A stretch of 64,000 nucleotides of DNA, taken from contig JAGTTD010000019.1 of assembly GCA_018398585.1 (NCBI GenBank), forward strand, positions 11,700,338 to 11,764,337. The letters are read 5' to 3'. The stretch comes from Simmondsia chinensis. Its lineage: Eukaryota > Streptophyta > Magnoliopsida > Caryophyllales > Simmondsiaceae. Below the pieces are notes generated by a model. It worked only from the letters and a program-made list of their open reading frames with translations, was not told the origin of the DNA and ran no database searches. Made by a program: the position numbers and the translations under genes. Every line of letters begins with the position of its first letter. Positions within the stretch are counted from its first letter, which is position 1. Shown here one piece after another: positions 21,864 to 33,859 of the stretch.

Positions 21864-22364
21864 TCAAATCTCTATCCTACGAAGTATAGATGATGAAGAA
21901 CAACTATCGACACAGATGGGGACATTATCACAATTAGTACTTTTAGTAGAATCGGGCTCATCAGACTCTACCAAAGGGTCAATATCATGAACCCTATAGC
22001 ATTCTGTCTCGCCCCCTATCTTAGGGTGCCAAACAAAGTTCGAGACCTTTAATTTGACCTTAAGGTTTCCAAAATAAACCTCTAAAGATCCCGTCCTAAA
22101 GTAAATCACAGCATCGGCCGTTGCTAGGATCGACCGACCTAAAATGGTGGGAGTGTTGTGCTTCTGCTTAAGAGTAGGGTCTATATCGAACACAATAAAA
22201 TTAAACGGGAAGACAAACTTGTCAACCTTAACAAATACGTCCTCCACCACCCCACGAGGTACACGCTCTATCCTATTGGCCAACAGAAGTGTTATATTAG
22301 TTGGCTTAAGATCTCCCATATCCAATTCCTGAAAACTTGAGTAAGGGATGAGGTTTATACTCAC
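21864..22364 (-). pseudogene. TR-GAG-like element retropepsin-like domain
   Basis: The minus-strand frame contains SINLIPYSSFQELDMGDLKP, TNITLLLANRIERVPRGVVEDVFVK (in two parts), VFPFNFIVFD and TPTILGRSILATADAVI. These are conserved in Athila-type gypsy proteases, where PTILGRPFLAT is the flap/end motif. The catalytic DSG that should precede SINL is not in this frame, and the join to gag at 22365-22402 is interrupted. The protein was the processing protease of this gag-pro element. Confidence 0.8.
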
Positions 22365-22402
22365 TCCTAGGTGTAAAAGGGCTCTACTAGTGTAGTGCTC
22401 TC

Positions 22403-23685
22403 CTAAGACACATGGAACAGCAAAAGCCCGGGGTCTCGAAACTTCGGTGGGGTACCTGACGCTAAAATGCTGCTAACCTTCTCAGTGAGCCGGACCTTCT
22501 TCAGAATACGCACTTGCGCGTGCTTCTTTTTCACATAAAGGTCTTTGAGAACCTTGGCATATATAGGAATGTGTTTAATGGCTTCAATCAGTGGCAAGTT
22601 GATCTTTACGTTCTTAAGCACATCTCTAAGATTCCCTTCTCCAAACACTGACATAACCTTGACTTGCTCATGATTAAGCAAGTTAGGGTTAGAACTAGTC
22701 GACCGTATTAGAATTGTGAGAAGTTGGGAGGGTAACCTCCCTTCTTCTCTCCTATGAAGTGCTTGGGTCAATTGTCCTATCTGGTCATCTATTTTAGTAA
22801 TAGACTGAGAATGTGAAAGGACCAATTGTGTGGTGTCCTCCATGAAATCGGAGCATACACTCCTCGAACTGAGGAGAATATCGCGGAGGTGGGGAGGGGG
22901 TTCAACATGCAAAATAGGGTGGACGGGTTGAGAAATATACCTCTGCCATCTCGAAAATGGGGGGGGCGGGGGGGGGGGGGGGGGGGTGTTGTGCGTCACC
23001 TATAAAGCTGGGATTCTGTTGTCTTGTGGGTTGATTCTGATCGGCGTTTTCCTTCCACGAAAGGTGCAGATGTTTGCGCCACCTGGGATTATAGGTGTTG
23101 GAGAACGGGTCATTATTTTTCGAATATCCTTAAGCTGTATGAACATGTTCTTGCAGGTATTTGGGAAATTGTGACACATATATAAAATTAAGCACAGAAT
23201 GGTCCTCACCCGATGGAGTAGTACCACCTGATGACTCCATTGCATTGACCAGACACACATTAGTAGGATTTGCATGCAAATTCATAATCTGATCCATCTT
23301 CCTACTAGGGGCATCCAATCTAAGGTTGATGTCATCCTTGGGTGCTACTTTGTAGACACCATGTGTGCCCCCTCTAACCACCCTCATAGAAGAGGCTTGG
23401 TCGAGAGAGTGTTTGCTGAGGCCCTCAAATAACGTCCATGCCTCGTCCTCTTCTTGTTGGTTAAACGCTCCCCCCACATGATGCATTAACCATCTACTTG
23501 TTAGAAGCTATAAGACCTTCATAAAAATGTTGCACAAGGGCCCGCTTGGGTGACCCGTGGTGAGAACAGCTTCTTAGGAGTTTCTTAAATCTGTCCCAAC
23601 TTTCATGAAATTGTTCCTAATCTTTTGTTCAAAACTATTGATCGCATGCCCAACAACCATTGTTCTAGCTTTAAGATAAAACTTG
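22403..23685 (-). pseudogene. TR-GAG-like element gag, C-terminal two thirds
   Basis: Read from 23685 down, the blocks are YLKARTMVVGHAINSFEQK, then (23130-23486) NQQEEDEAWTLFEGLSKHSL and DINLRLDAPSRKMDQIMNL, then (22403-22999) INLPLIEAIKHIPIYAKVLKDL and VSSILASGTPPKFRDPG. These are standard landmarks of Athila-like Gag. The frame breaks between 23000 and 23130 and again near 23490-23600. A plus-strand G-run at 22960-22986 encodes an odd polyproline stretch. Copia-3 cuts the gene at 23685/33156. Confidence 0.85.
22960..22986. repeat. near-homopolymeric G tract
   Basis: The plus strand is almost pure G with a single C (GGGGGGGGCGGGG followed by more G). It would form G-quadruplexes and is prone to length error in sequencing and replication. 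It falls in the gag reading frame of the minus strand. Confidence 0.8.
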
Positions 23686-25876
23686 TGTTAGGAATAGTGT
23701 CCCGAAATCCAAATTTATTATGTTAATATTATTTTATTAAATTGAAGTTCTAGTCGTTTCCTCATTAAATTTGTGTAAGCAAGCATATATACTGCATGTG
23801 ATTTTCTTTTAAGTATTGTCCATGAAATGGACAAAGTCCTGTGATTACATTTTATATGTTTGTTCTAAGTAGATAATGACAGTAAGCCACAGATAGACTT
23901 GGAACAAATGGTATAGAATGTTATTTGGATAACTCGTGGTTGATGATGAGCTTGGGCTACTTGTCTGTTAAGACCATGACTTAATACTTTAGATGACTTA
24001 TCTTGGTCATATGGATGGTGATGCAAAAGTGTTAGGTTTGTGTGTTCAATAAGATTGACACACTGAGTTGGACCATGCGAGTTGCTTGTTTCTAGGCTAC
24101 TATCGGAGGTGAGTAATTCATGTTATACTGTTTGAACAACAACTTTAAATCCTGAGAGTTTTCTAGACTTGTTCTTGGAGTATTGGTTACTTTTGTGTAC
24201 TATAAGTAAGGTCTAAACGAATGGCTGAATTCCTACGTACACTAAGTAGTGGCATGAAGTGTGACAAGAATTAAGTATTCAATATGGAATCTACAATCTC
24301 TTATGAGGTAAGATGTCCCCTTAGTTGATTCGCAAGTAGTTGAATAATTAAGAATCTTTGGCCAAAGTATTCCAAGTGTTTGACATGTGGAATTTGTACT
24401 ATGAATATGTTCAAGTATAAATGAATTATTCAGTGAAGGGCGAATTGGTAACTAATGAAGAAGCTGTGAGAAGGATAATAGTAGTAGTCATATTTGTACT
24501 TTGTCATGGATATCTAATGGAGGGGTTATTGTCATTAATACAGTCTATTTGGAAAATATCAAAAAAATGATATAAATTTAGAGTGCAATAAGATTTATTT
24601 AGTGGAATTAAGTCTCGTTAAATGGTAATTAAATTTTATTATGAGATGGTAATTTGTCCCTGAGGTTCCTGCACAAGCAACAATAACAACAAACCCAGTA
24701 CCTCCAATGGCTCCCGCCTAAGTAGGGTCTGGGGGGATAGATGTACTCAGCCTTCCCCCTGCACAAGCCTCAATATTTATTGCTATCGAAAAACATTAAA
24801 AAATTCATAAAATAAGTAAATTTAATTTTGCCAAACATTATTCATGAGATGAATAAAAGTTAAAAATTATAAAATAAAATAATTTTTTTAAATTAAAAAT
24901 TCATAAGATGAATTTTTACATGTGAAAAAAAAATCGAAAAATCGCATACGGGGTCTCAATTTGCGTATTTACAATTGGACGAACTAGCGCGCAGGGACAA
25001 CCCCATGGCGATCTGCACGTACTTGCCCGGGCGAATGAGAAGTTGCCACATGGCACACGGAAGAAGGCCCAGTAACGCGTTTTTTGAACTATTAAGAAAC
25101 TTTGCATTTTGTGTCAAATTTTAATTAAAATGACGCGTTTTGCTTGAACTCTACGAATCCCACATCGAAATATCAGCTATTTTTCGTTCTTATATACTAC
25201 TATAAATAGATGTGCCTATTATAAAGATTTGGCTTCAATTTAAAATAAAGGTTTCTGAAAATGCTGACTTTTGGAGACCTAGTAGGAGAGAAAATTTTCT
25301 CTCGAAAATTTTCTTTCCTCAAGTTTAATATTTTTCGATGCCCACTCTCCGAGCAATTCGAGGTCATTGGGTAGAAGGCCGTTGGGTCTCGATTTTCTCA
25401 ACTTTCAGGAGTTATTATTATTATTTATGTTTTTCTTATTTTGGAGCAATTCTAGGTATGTTCTTCTTTCCTTTTTTTTTTTTTTTTTAAGTTTTCACTT
25501 TTTTATTTATTTACAGGTTTTCTTATTATGCATGTTTTACTTTCATGTCGTTGTCATTAATGTATTAGAGTAGAGGCCGGTAGATTTAAATTTGAAATTT
25601 TAAATCAATCTTAGGTTTAGAATTAGAAATTCTAAACTATTCCATTACATAGACCTTATTAAATTAGGGAGAATTTTTAAAATTCGTCCCAACAATGAGT
25701 ATCAAAGCAAAGGGATCTATAGAGATAACCCTATTCTCGGAAACTCTTGCACGTGAGGTGTCACGAAGCATGATTCTCCGCCCAGGGGGCTTAGGTAGTG
25801 AGAGGAGCCTCCTATGCTAAGTGCTTTGATAGGTGCCCTTTGTTGTGACTATAGTTGGAGAACTATGAACCCAACA
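23686..25876 (+). repeat. 5' LTR of copia-3
   Basis: It begins TGTTAGGAATAGTGTCC and ends CCCAACA. Compared with the other two LTRs it carries an extra 90 bp (RTE fragment plus TSD, 24668-24768). An internal PBS-like ATGAGTATCAAAGC occurs near 25694, about 180 bp before the end. Confidence 0.88.
24668..24768 (-). mobile_element. 79-bp 5'-truncated RTE LINE 3' end with 11-bp TSD
   Basis: CCTGCACAAGC flanks the insert exactly on both sides (24668-24678 and 24758-24768). The 79-bp body is missing from the matching positions in the two sister LTRs. On the minus strand it ends in GGGTTTGTTGTTATTGTT and matches the last bases of the RTE copies at 29980 and 45650. This is target-primed reverse transcription that stopped after 79 nt. 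Confidence 0.9.
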
Positions 25877-27570
25877 ATTGGTATAATAAGAAAAAATAGA
25901 TTTGGATTTAATAAAATAGAGATTTTAATAAGAAGAAAGAATGTTTAAGGTAACAATTCAAATTGTTTAAATCGTTAATGAATTAATAGTTCATTAGATT
26001 GTTTAAGTTACCGGTTTAAATTATTTAAATTGATAATGAATTTGGAGTTAATTCAGATTAGATTCAATTAATTTTTACGAAATTCGATAAAATTGATTTA
26101 ATGAGATTAGATTTAATTTTTTTTATAAAATCGAATAAAATTGTTCTAATGAGATTATATTCAATTACTTTTTACAAAATCAGTTAAAATTGATTTAATG
26201 AGTTTAGAGTCAATTATTTTTTATGAAATCGAATAAAATTGGTCTAATGAGATTAGATTTAATTATTTTTTATGAAATCAGATAAAATTAATCTAATGAG
26301 ATTACATTCAAATATTTTTTTAATTTAATTAATTTTAATTTTTTATAAAAAATTAAATTTTATTTTATCTTTTTTCAAGTATGTAACTGATTTATATAAT
26401 AATTATAAAAAATTTTATTGATTAATTTGATTTTAGAACGAGATTCTAAAAAGATTATGAGATAATCTAAGTTATAAATTTGTACTATTTTCCATAAATA
26501 TTAATTTTATTAATTAATTTAATTTTAAAATATGATTCTAAAATAGATTATGAGATAATCTAAGTTGTAAGATTGTGTTATTTTAAAATAAAAAAAAATT
26601 TATTAATTAATTTAATAAGTTGTAAGTCAATATTGCTCTAAAAAAAAATTAATTTCTATTAATTAATTTAATTTTAGAATGAGATTCTAAAGTAGATTAC
26701 GAGATAATGTAAATTATAAGTTGATATTGTTTCAAATAAAAATTAATTAATTAATTTTATTGGTTATTTTTTAGAATGAGATTCTAAGGTAGATTATGAG
26801 ATAATCTATGTTATAAGATGGTAGTGTTTTAAATAAAAAAATTGATTAAGTAATTTTGTTAGTTAATTTTTAGAATGAGATTTTAAAGGAGATTATGAGA
26901 TAATCGAAGTTTTAAAAGCAAGATAATTAAAAGCCACTAGTTTATAAAAATCTAGTGGGAGCAAGGTTCAATTGTTGAAACCTTGTGGTCTCCGCTACCG
27001 GTCTAGCAGTATAGTAAATCAATAGACCTCCCTGTAGAGGATGTCCATTTGTAGGTTACAGGGTTAGATTTCTATTAGGATAAACGAAGTGCAAAGAAGC
27101 GGTGCAACTACGCTGCTATGGAGTATTACGTGTATTTGTATGGAGGTTTAGGTAATGGTTTACATTTGATTAGCCTCCCCGGGGAGCTCTGTTGTGTTAT
27201 ATATCTGTTGTGTTATATTAGAGACTAAGGGAAAGTGGTGAGTTAATCATTTTTAGTAAGAGTTACAAGAAAACATGTTAATTTAGAATGGTTCTCACTC
27301 AAATTAGCTTCGTGTGACCCTGCTGCTAGGGAGTAAGGGGTGATATGTTTGGGTCATTATTGCGTGCATGGTAGTATTATTTAGTGAATACCTGACTTAT
27401 TGTGTATGCTAAAATAAAATAATAGATATCACCGCATTATACATGACTCTTGTTAGACAATTACACAAATATTTGCATTTATAGTATTTTGAAATGGATA
27501 CGACTATTGAACTTCATCGATTAGTGCATAGTATACTCGTTGAACCAAATTACTTAGCCTGGAAAACAAG
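25877..27570 (+). repeat. copia-3 PBS region and repetitive leader
   Basis: ATTGGTATAATAAG follows the LTR and is a decayed tRNA-iMet PBS. The leader has tandem degenerate units at about 26030-26310 (GAGATTAGAT with AAATCGGATAAAATTGATC) and 26430-26920 (GAATGAGATTCTAAA with GATTATGAGATAATCT). From about 26930 it becomes less AT-rich. There are no genes. Confidence 0.75.
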
Positions 27571-28720
27571 TTGGACTTAGTTGTTACTAACAAGAGATCT
27601 ACTAGAAAGAAAAGAAAGGACAAGGTTGCTAGTGTAGCAACCAACTCCATAAATAACTCAGCAAAAGGAAAGTGTTTCTTTTACTGGAAGACTGGCCACT
27701 GGAAAAGGAGCTGGACTAAGTACTTAGCTTCTCTTCTTGCAAAGACTGCTAAGCCATCTGGTGAAGATATGTTGATATCTCACTTAGTTGAGTCATGCGC
27801 AGTTGAGAGTCCACCAAGTTCCTAGTGTGTGGACTCAGATTCAACTGACCATGTTTGTAATATGTTGCAGGGGCTCAAGCTAACCAAGAGGCTGCATAAT
27901 GGGGAGCTGTACCTGATGGTCAGGGACAGTATAAGAGTTGTGGTCTTAAGTATAAGAGATGTTAGCTTGGTATTTAGTACTAGAGTTTCGGTTTTAAAAG
28001 ATTTCTTATTTGTACCTACTCCGCATAGGAATTCGATTTCTGTATCTTGTTTAATGGATAATTATTATTCAATTAATTTTGGTTGTGAACTTTTATTTTA
28101 AGAAATAAATTGTTTATTTTCAAAAGTACATATATAAATGGTTTATTCATGTTAATTCCTTATCAAAACTCTGGTATTTATTTAAATGAGTCTAACACAA
28201 GCTCACTTGTTCAATCTCCTAAAAGAAAACACCCTGCCTACACATGGCACCAACATTTAGGTCATATTAATTCAAACAGGATCAAAAGACTGGTGAAAGA
28301 TGGACTGAAAGAGGCTTTGGACTTGAAGTCATTACCAGCCTCTGAATTCTGTATAGAAAGAAAGGTGATCAAGTCTGTCTTTAAAAGTAAAGGCATCAGG
28401 GTTGGAGGCTTGCTTGAGCTGGTTCACACAAATATATGTGGACCAATGAATGTTCGGGTAAGAGGTGGGTATGCGTACTTTATCACATTTAAAGATGATT
28501 ACTCAAGGTATGGATATGTTTACTCAATGAGATGTAAGTCAAACTCTTTTGAAAGGTTCAAAGAGTGCAAAGCTGAACTTTAAAAGCAATTAGGTAAACA
28601 AGTTAAGTCACTTCGATTAGATTGAGGTGGTGAATATATTTTGGGTGAATTTCTGGATTTCCTAACTGTAAATGGGATGAGATCTCAACCTTCTACTCTG
28701 GATGTATCGTAGCAGAATGG
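27571..28720 (+). pseudogene. copia-3 gag C-terminus, protease, pre-integrase and integrase
   Basis: 27571-27825 is the gag end, with a knuckle reading KCFFYWKTGHWKRSW that has lost two of the three cysteines. 27829-28101 is the protease, where the DSGAT motif reads DSDST, so the catalytic glycine is gone. 28110-28583 contains HLGHINSNRIKRLVKDGLKEAL and LVHTNICGPMNVRVRGGYAYF with FKDDYSRYGYVYSM, the pre-integrase and integrase core. The end of the integrase core (28590-28740) is frameshifted. Confidence 0.88.
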
Positions 28721-29962
28721 TGTTGCAAAGAAGGAATAGGATATTGTTAGAGATGGTAAGTTGCATGATGAGTCATGCTACTTTACCAATCTCTTTTTTG
28801 GGGTTATCCCAAAGAAACAAGGGTGGTCTTCTCTATAGTACTTTTGATCAAAAGATTTTCGTAAATGTAAACGTGAAGTGTTTAAAAGGAGGATTTTTGT
28901 AATAGACTACAAAAGCAAAAGCAAAGTAGTGTTAGATGAATTAAAAGAAAATGACACTTATTCTAAACAGCTAGACACAAGTTGGAACACAGTGGATGCA
29001 TTAGATGCACCTACTAATATGGTCGAGACTATTCCAAGTACATGAGAGCCTAGGCGCAGTAGGAGGATTGTTAGGGCACCTGACAGGTTCATGGTGGAGC
29101 CTTAATGGTTGATCATGACATTGAATCTGATCCTCTTAGGTACAATGAGGCAATTAAAGACAAGGATGCTGACCAGTGGGTCTTAGCAATGAAATCTAAG
29201 ATAGGATCTATGTATTGTAATCAGGTCTAGTGTCTTATGGAGGTGCCTGTTGGCTTTAAGCCCATTGGTTTTGAATGGGTCTACAAGAGGAAAAGAGGAG
29301 TGGACGGGAAGGTAGAGAGTTTTTAGGCAAGCCTGGTTGCTTAGGGTTTTACCCAAAAGGAAGGAATCGGTTATGATAAGACCTTCTCACCAGTAGCCAT
29401 ACTAAAGTTCATAAGGGTAATCCCATCTATTACAGCTCATTATGAGATTTGGCTAATGAAAGTCAAAACAACTTTTTTGAATGTTCATCTTGAAGAAGAC
29501 ATTTATATGGTGCAACCGGACGGTTTTATTGGCAAGAATCAGGAGCATATGGTATGCAAACTAAAAAAGTCCATATATGGACTGAAAAAAGCATCACGCT
29601 CATAGAATATTAGATTCAATGAAGTGATTAAATCTTATAGTTTTGAGCAATTGGTTGATGAACCATGCGTGTACAAACGACATCAAGAGAAAGTAGTGAC
29701 TTTCTTAGTATTGTATGTTGATGATATACTACTCATTGAGAATGATGTAGGGGTGTCATCAGCTGTAAAGATTTGATTGTCAAGTATGTTTGATATGAAG
29801 AACTAGAGATTATATGCTGATCTTTCAAAATGACGAGCTAGTTCCAGTTGGCTATACTAATTCAGACTTCCTGTCAGATAGAGATGCCAGACGTTCAACA
29901 TCTGGACATGTCTTTACTGTTGGAGTATGAGCCATTAGTGGGAGAAGTGTTAAGCAATATTG
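28721..29962 (+). pseudogene. copia-3 RT and RNase H fragment
   Basis: Across stops and frameshifts the following can be read: GFKPIGFEWVYKRKRGVDGKV (in two parts; about 29250-29310), GFTQKEGIGYDKTFSPVA, MKVKTTFLNVHLEEDIYMVQP, KLKKSIYGLKKAS and LYVDDILLIEND. YVDD lies at about 29712-29735, so the catalytic RT motif survives. The rest of RNase H is largely deleted. The residual tail is split by the RTE insertion at 29980. Confidence 0.88.
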
Positions 29963-30811
29963 TATTGCTAACTTCACCACCAACAACAACAACAAAAACA
30001 ACAGGCCCAACGCTACAAGGGCTCCTGCCTGAGCAGGGTTGGGAGGGGAAGGATGTACGTAACCTTACCCCACCAGGGAGATATCCTAATGAGAGGCTAT
30101 TTCTGAGGACCCCTATCCTGAAAAGCAAGAGGGCATAAAAAGCACGGAGAGCATGACAAGCATGGAAGCATCTAAGCAAGAGCAAAATGCCAAAGCAACC
30201 AAGCATCTATGGAAGAGAGCCTACCTAATGACAACTTGCAAGCATATAAATATTTTGCAAGCAATAAGAGCAAGGCAGAAATGCTTATAAATAGATAGGC
30301 ACGCAAGAAGCTTGGTGGTGCTAGTACTAGCCTAGAAGTGCTCGACGTTCTTACTCTGCTATATCTGTTACCCCTATACTAATCCTCCACTGAGTTCAAT
30401 CTAGGGCCATTTCTTCACTAAGGTTGAGATAGGCGAGATCCAGTCGAATTGCTTCCATCCAACTCTTCTTTGGTCGGTGTCTTCGTCTCTTCTAGTCTAT
30501 AATTTGTTCGCATCTCCTAACAGGTGCAGTGCTCGGTCTCCTCCTAACATGCCCAAACCACCTCAAACGTTGCTCTTGCAGCTTATCCTCGATCGGGGCC
30601 ATGCCTAATTGACTTCTTACGACTTCATTCCTGATCCTATCCTTCCTCGTGTGTCCACACATCCATCTCAACATCCTCATTTCTGCTACCTTCATCTTCT
30701 GCGCGTGATGTTGTCTAACTGGCTAGCACTCTGCCCTATAAGACAGAGCCAGTCTTACTACCGTCTTATAGTATTTCCCCTTTAACATGAGCAGTATTGC
30801 TGACTTCACCA
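29963..30811 (-). mobile_element. 5'-truncated RTE-type LINE with 17-bp TSD
   Basis: The body is 29980-30794 (815 bp). The TSD is TATTGCTAACTTCACCA (29963-29979) and TATTGCTGACTTCACCA (30795-30811), with one mismatch. On the minus strand the 3' end is a (TTG)n-like tail with no poly(A), which is characteristic of RTE. The rest of the copia-3 pol tail (IEAKYVIASKT) resumes precisely after the second repeat. Confidence 0.93.
30492..30695 (-). pseudogene. RTE LINE reverse transcriptase C-terminus
   Basis: MKVAEMRMLRWMCGHTRKD, IRNEVVRSQLGMAPIEDKL and RLRWFGHVRRRP are the signature end of plant RTE-type LINE polyproteins. Only the last 67 codons remain because the insertion is 5'-truncated. It can look like a small host gene but is not one. 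Confidence 0.92.
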
Positions 30812-30975
30812 TAGAGGCTAAATATGTTATAGCTTCAAAAACTACAAACAGGGCATGTTGGTTCATATAGAGTAATTAACTTCACTAAGACTTTGACTCA
30901 CTAGAACTTTGGTTCATACATAGAAAGGACGAGTATAAAGTTTTGAATAAATTGGATTTAGGATAAGTGGGAGAT
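30812..30975 (+). pseudogene. copia-3 pol tail and polypurine tract
   Basis: It continues the RNase H tail after the LINE and ends in AAGTGGGAGA at about 30965-30974, just before the LTR. The same tract precedes the copia-1 LTR. Confidence 0.7.
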
Positions 30976-33155
30976 TCTTAGGAATAATATCCTAAAATTC
31001 AGATTTATTCTGTTAATATTAATTTATTAAATTGAAGTTCCAGTCATTTCTTCATTAAATTTGTGTAAGCAAGCATATATACTACTTGTGATTTTCTTTT
31101 ATGTATTGTCCATGAAATGGATAGAGTCCTCAGATTACATTTTACTTGTTTGTTCTAAGTGGATAATGAGATTAAGCCATATATAGGCTTGGAACAAATG
31201 GTATGAATGTTATTTGGATAACTCGTGGTTGATGATGTTCTTGGGCTGCTTGTCTTTTAAGACCACGATATAACACTTTAGATGACTTGTCTTTGTCATA
31301 TGGATAGTGATCCGAAAGTGTTAGGTTGGTGTGTTTAATAAGATTGACACACTGAGTTGGACCGTGTGAGTTGCTTGTTTCTAAACTACAATCGGATATG
31401 AGTGATTCATGTTGTAGTGTTTGAACGATGACTTTAAATCCTGAGAGTATTGTGGACTTGTGCATGGAGCGTTAGTTACTTTAGTGTACAATAAGCAAGG
31501 TCTAAATGAACGACTGAATTTCCATGTACACTAGGTAGCGGTATGAAGTGTGACAAGGATAAGATATTCAATATGGAATCTACAATTTCTTATGAGGTAC
31601 AGATATCCCATTATTTGATTCGTAAGTATTTGAATAATTTAGAATCTTTGGACAAAGTATTGCAAGTGTTTGACATTTGGAATTTAGACTATGAATATGC
31701 TCAAGTATAAATGAATTATTCAGTGCAAGGTGAGTCGATAACTAATGGAGAAGCTGTGAGAAAGATAATGGTAATAGTTATATTTATTTTTTGTCATAGA
31801 CATTTAGTGGAAGAGTTGTTGTCATCAATACAGTCTAGTTGAAAAATATTGAATAAATGATTTAAGTCAAGAGTGCAGTGAGATTTGTTTAATGGAGTTA
31901 GGTCTCATTAAATTGTAATTAGATTTAATCACAAGATGGTAATTAATTTAACCCATTTGGAGCCAGATTTAAATTGTCCTTGAGGTCTTTGTGCAAGCCT
32001 TTGTATTTATTACCATTGAAAAAATATTAAAGAATTCATGAGATTAATTATTTATTCATGTGATGAGTAAATTTAATTTTGTCAAATATTATTCATGAGA
32101 TGAATAAAAGTTAAAAATTATAAAATAAAATAATTTTTTATATGAATAATTCATCAGATGAATTTTTACATGTGGGAAACAAAAAAAGAAAAAAAAAAAA
32201 GAAAAATCGTATATCAGGTCTTAATCTAAGTCTTTACAATCGGACTACCCAATGCACGACACGCCTTGCGGCGATCCGCGCTTGCTTGAGCGGGCGAATG
32301 AGAAGCTGCCATGTGGCACATGGAAAAAGGCCCAGTAATGCGTTTTTTGAACTATTGAGAAATGCTGCATTTTAAGTCAACTTTTAATTAAAACGTCATG
32401 TTTTGCTTGAACCCTGCGAATCCCATTTTGAAATATCAGCTATTTTTCGCTCCGGTACACCATTATAAGTAAATGTACCTATTTTAAAGGTCTGGCATTA
32501 ATTTAAAATAAAGGTTTTGGAAAGTGTTGACTTTTGGAAACCTAGTGGGAGAGAAAATTTTCTCTAGAAAATTTTTTCCTCAAGTTTATTATTTTTTCGA
32601 GCACACTGTGAAGGCTGTTCGAGGTCATTGCGTAGAAAGCCGCTGGGTCTTGATTTTCTCGGCTTTCAGGAGTTATTATTATTATTTCTGGTTTTCTTAT
32701 TTTGGAGCAATTCCGTATATGCTCTTCTTTCCTTTTCTTTTAAGTTTTCACTTTTCTATTTATTTGTAGTTTTTCTTATTAGGCCTGTTTTGAGTTCATG
32801 TCATTGTTATGAATATACTGGAGTAGAGGCCAGTGGATTTAAATTAGGAACTTAAATCTGCAGATTTAAAATTAGGAATTTTAATCAACCTTAGGTTTAG
32901 AATGAAGAATTCTAAACCCTTCCGCTACGTAAACTTTATTAAATTAGGGAGAATTTTTTAAATTCGTCCCGACAATTGGTATCAGAGCAAAATGATCTAT
33001 AGAGATAACCCTATTCCTGGGAACTCTCGCACATGAGGTGTCACGAAGCATGACTCTCCGCTCGGGGGCTTAGGCAGTGAGAAGAGTCTGCTACGCCGAG
33101 TGCTTTGATAGGTGCCCTTTGTTGTGACTACAGTTGGAGAACCGTTAACCCAACA
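30976..33155 (+). repeat. 3' LTR of copia-3
   Basis: The start is mutated to TCTTAGGAATAATATCC. The end is CCCAACA. It contains the best-preserved internal PBS-like sequence, TGGTATCAGAGC at about 32975-32986, roughly 170 bp before the LTR end. A-rich tracts occur at about 32184-32205. Confidence 0.88.
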
Positions 33156-33159
33156 ACTC

Positions 33160-33268
33160 GATCAGGAACTTCTGTTGGAGATCATCCCAAGTGGTGATTT
33201 CACCCCTTGGAAGGGATTGGAGCCCCCTTTTAGCTACGTCTTTTAACGAAAAAGGAAAAAGACCTAGT
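33160..33268 (-). pseudogene. TR-GAG-like element gag, middle piece
   Basis: The minus strand encodes LGLFPFSLKDVAKRGLQSLP then GEITTWDDLQQKFLIE. This is the conserved centre of gypsy capsid and continues into 23685 once copia-3 is removed. The upstream side is cut by the MITE at 33277. Confidence 0.88.
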
Positions 33269-33859
33269 CTAATTGCTAGGGATGGCAATGGGGTGGGTAA
33301 AACTTGCTACCCACGGGTACCCACCCCGTTTAGGGTGGGTAGTGTGTAGAGGTTAGATGTACCCGCCCCGTACCCGTCACGGGTATGGGGCGGGTATGGG
33401 TATAGTTTTGTACCCTCGCCGCCCCCCTCCATACCCGCCCCACCCCACCCCACCCCACCTCACCTCACCTCATACCCACCATACCCGCTTTATTTTGTAC
33501 ATAGTTAACCTTCAAATTAAAAAATATGTGTTTAAATTCAATAACCCAATTTCAATGTCATAAAAAATATAATTGGTTTCTAAAAATTGTATTAAATAAC
33601 TAATATGAACAGGTAAGGATAATTGTTTTCTACTCACATTAGGGAGGGTACAGGACGGGTAATGAATACCCGTTGGATACCCACGGGTAATGGGGCGGGT
33701 ATGGGTATGGGTTTGTACCCGCTGAGGCGGGTACGGGTATCCACTTTATGCCCGTGGTGAGTAATGGGTAGGTACAGGTCTAGGATTTGGGTGGCGGGTA
33801 CGGGCATGGAGGAAGTACCCCCATACTCGCCCTACTCCATTGCCATCCCTACTAAAAGC
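33269..33859. mobile_element. hAT-like MITE in the TR-GAG gag
   Basis: The body is 33277-33851 (575 bp) with terminal inverted repeats TAGGGATGGCAATGG and CCATTGCCATCCCTA. The flanks CTAATTGC and CTAAAAGC match at six of eight bases. The interior is dense with GGGTA/TACCC motifs (for example ACGGGTA and TACCCGC). A pyrimidine block at about 33420-33470 is built of CCCCA and CCTCA repeats. It has no coding capacity. Confidence 0.85.

Larger units (their letters stand above)
23681..33160 (+). mobile_element. copia-3: Ty1/copia element inserted in the TR-GAG gag, with 5-bp TSD
   Basis: LTRs of 2.18-2.19 kb lie at 23686-25876 and 30976-33155. The flanks ACTTG (23681-23685) and ACTCG (33156-33160) agree in four of five bases. 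Removing the element and one repeat restores an uninterrupted gag reading (FLIE joined to FYLKAR). The internal region has the same leader, gag and pol order as copia-1. It contains a 79-bp RTE insertion in the left LTR and an 815-bp RTE insertion at the 3' end of pol. Confidence 0.92.

Noticed and set aside
22403..22999. Proline-rich protein with a polyproline N-terminus
   Set aside because: The polyproline comes from a G homopolymer. The rest is Athila-like gag. Not a separate gene.
30492..30695. Small host protein gene on the minus strand
   Set aside because: The sequence is the typical C-terminal end of a plant RTE LINE polyprotein and lies inside a TSD-flanked truncated insertion.
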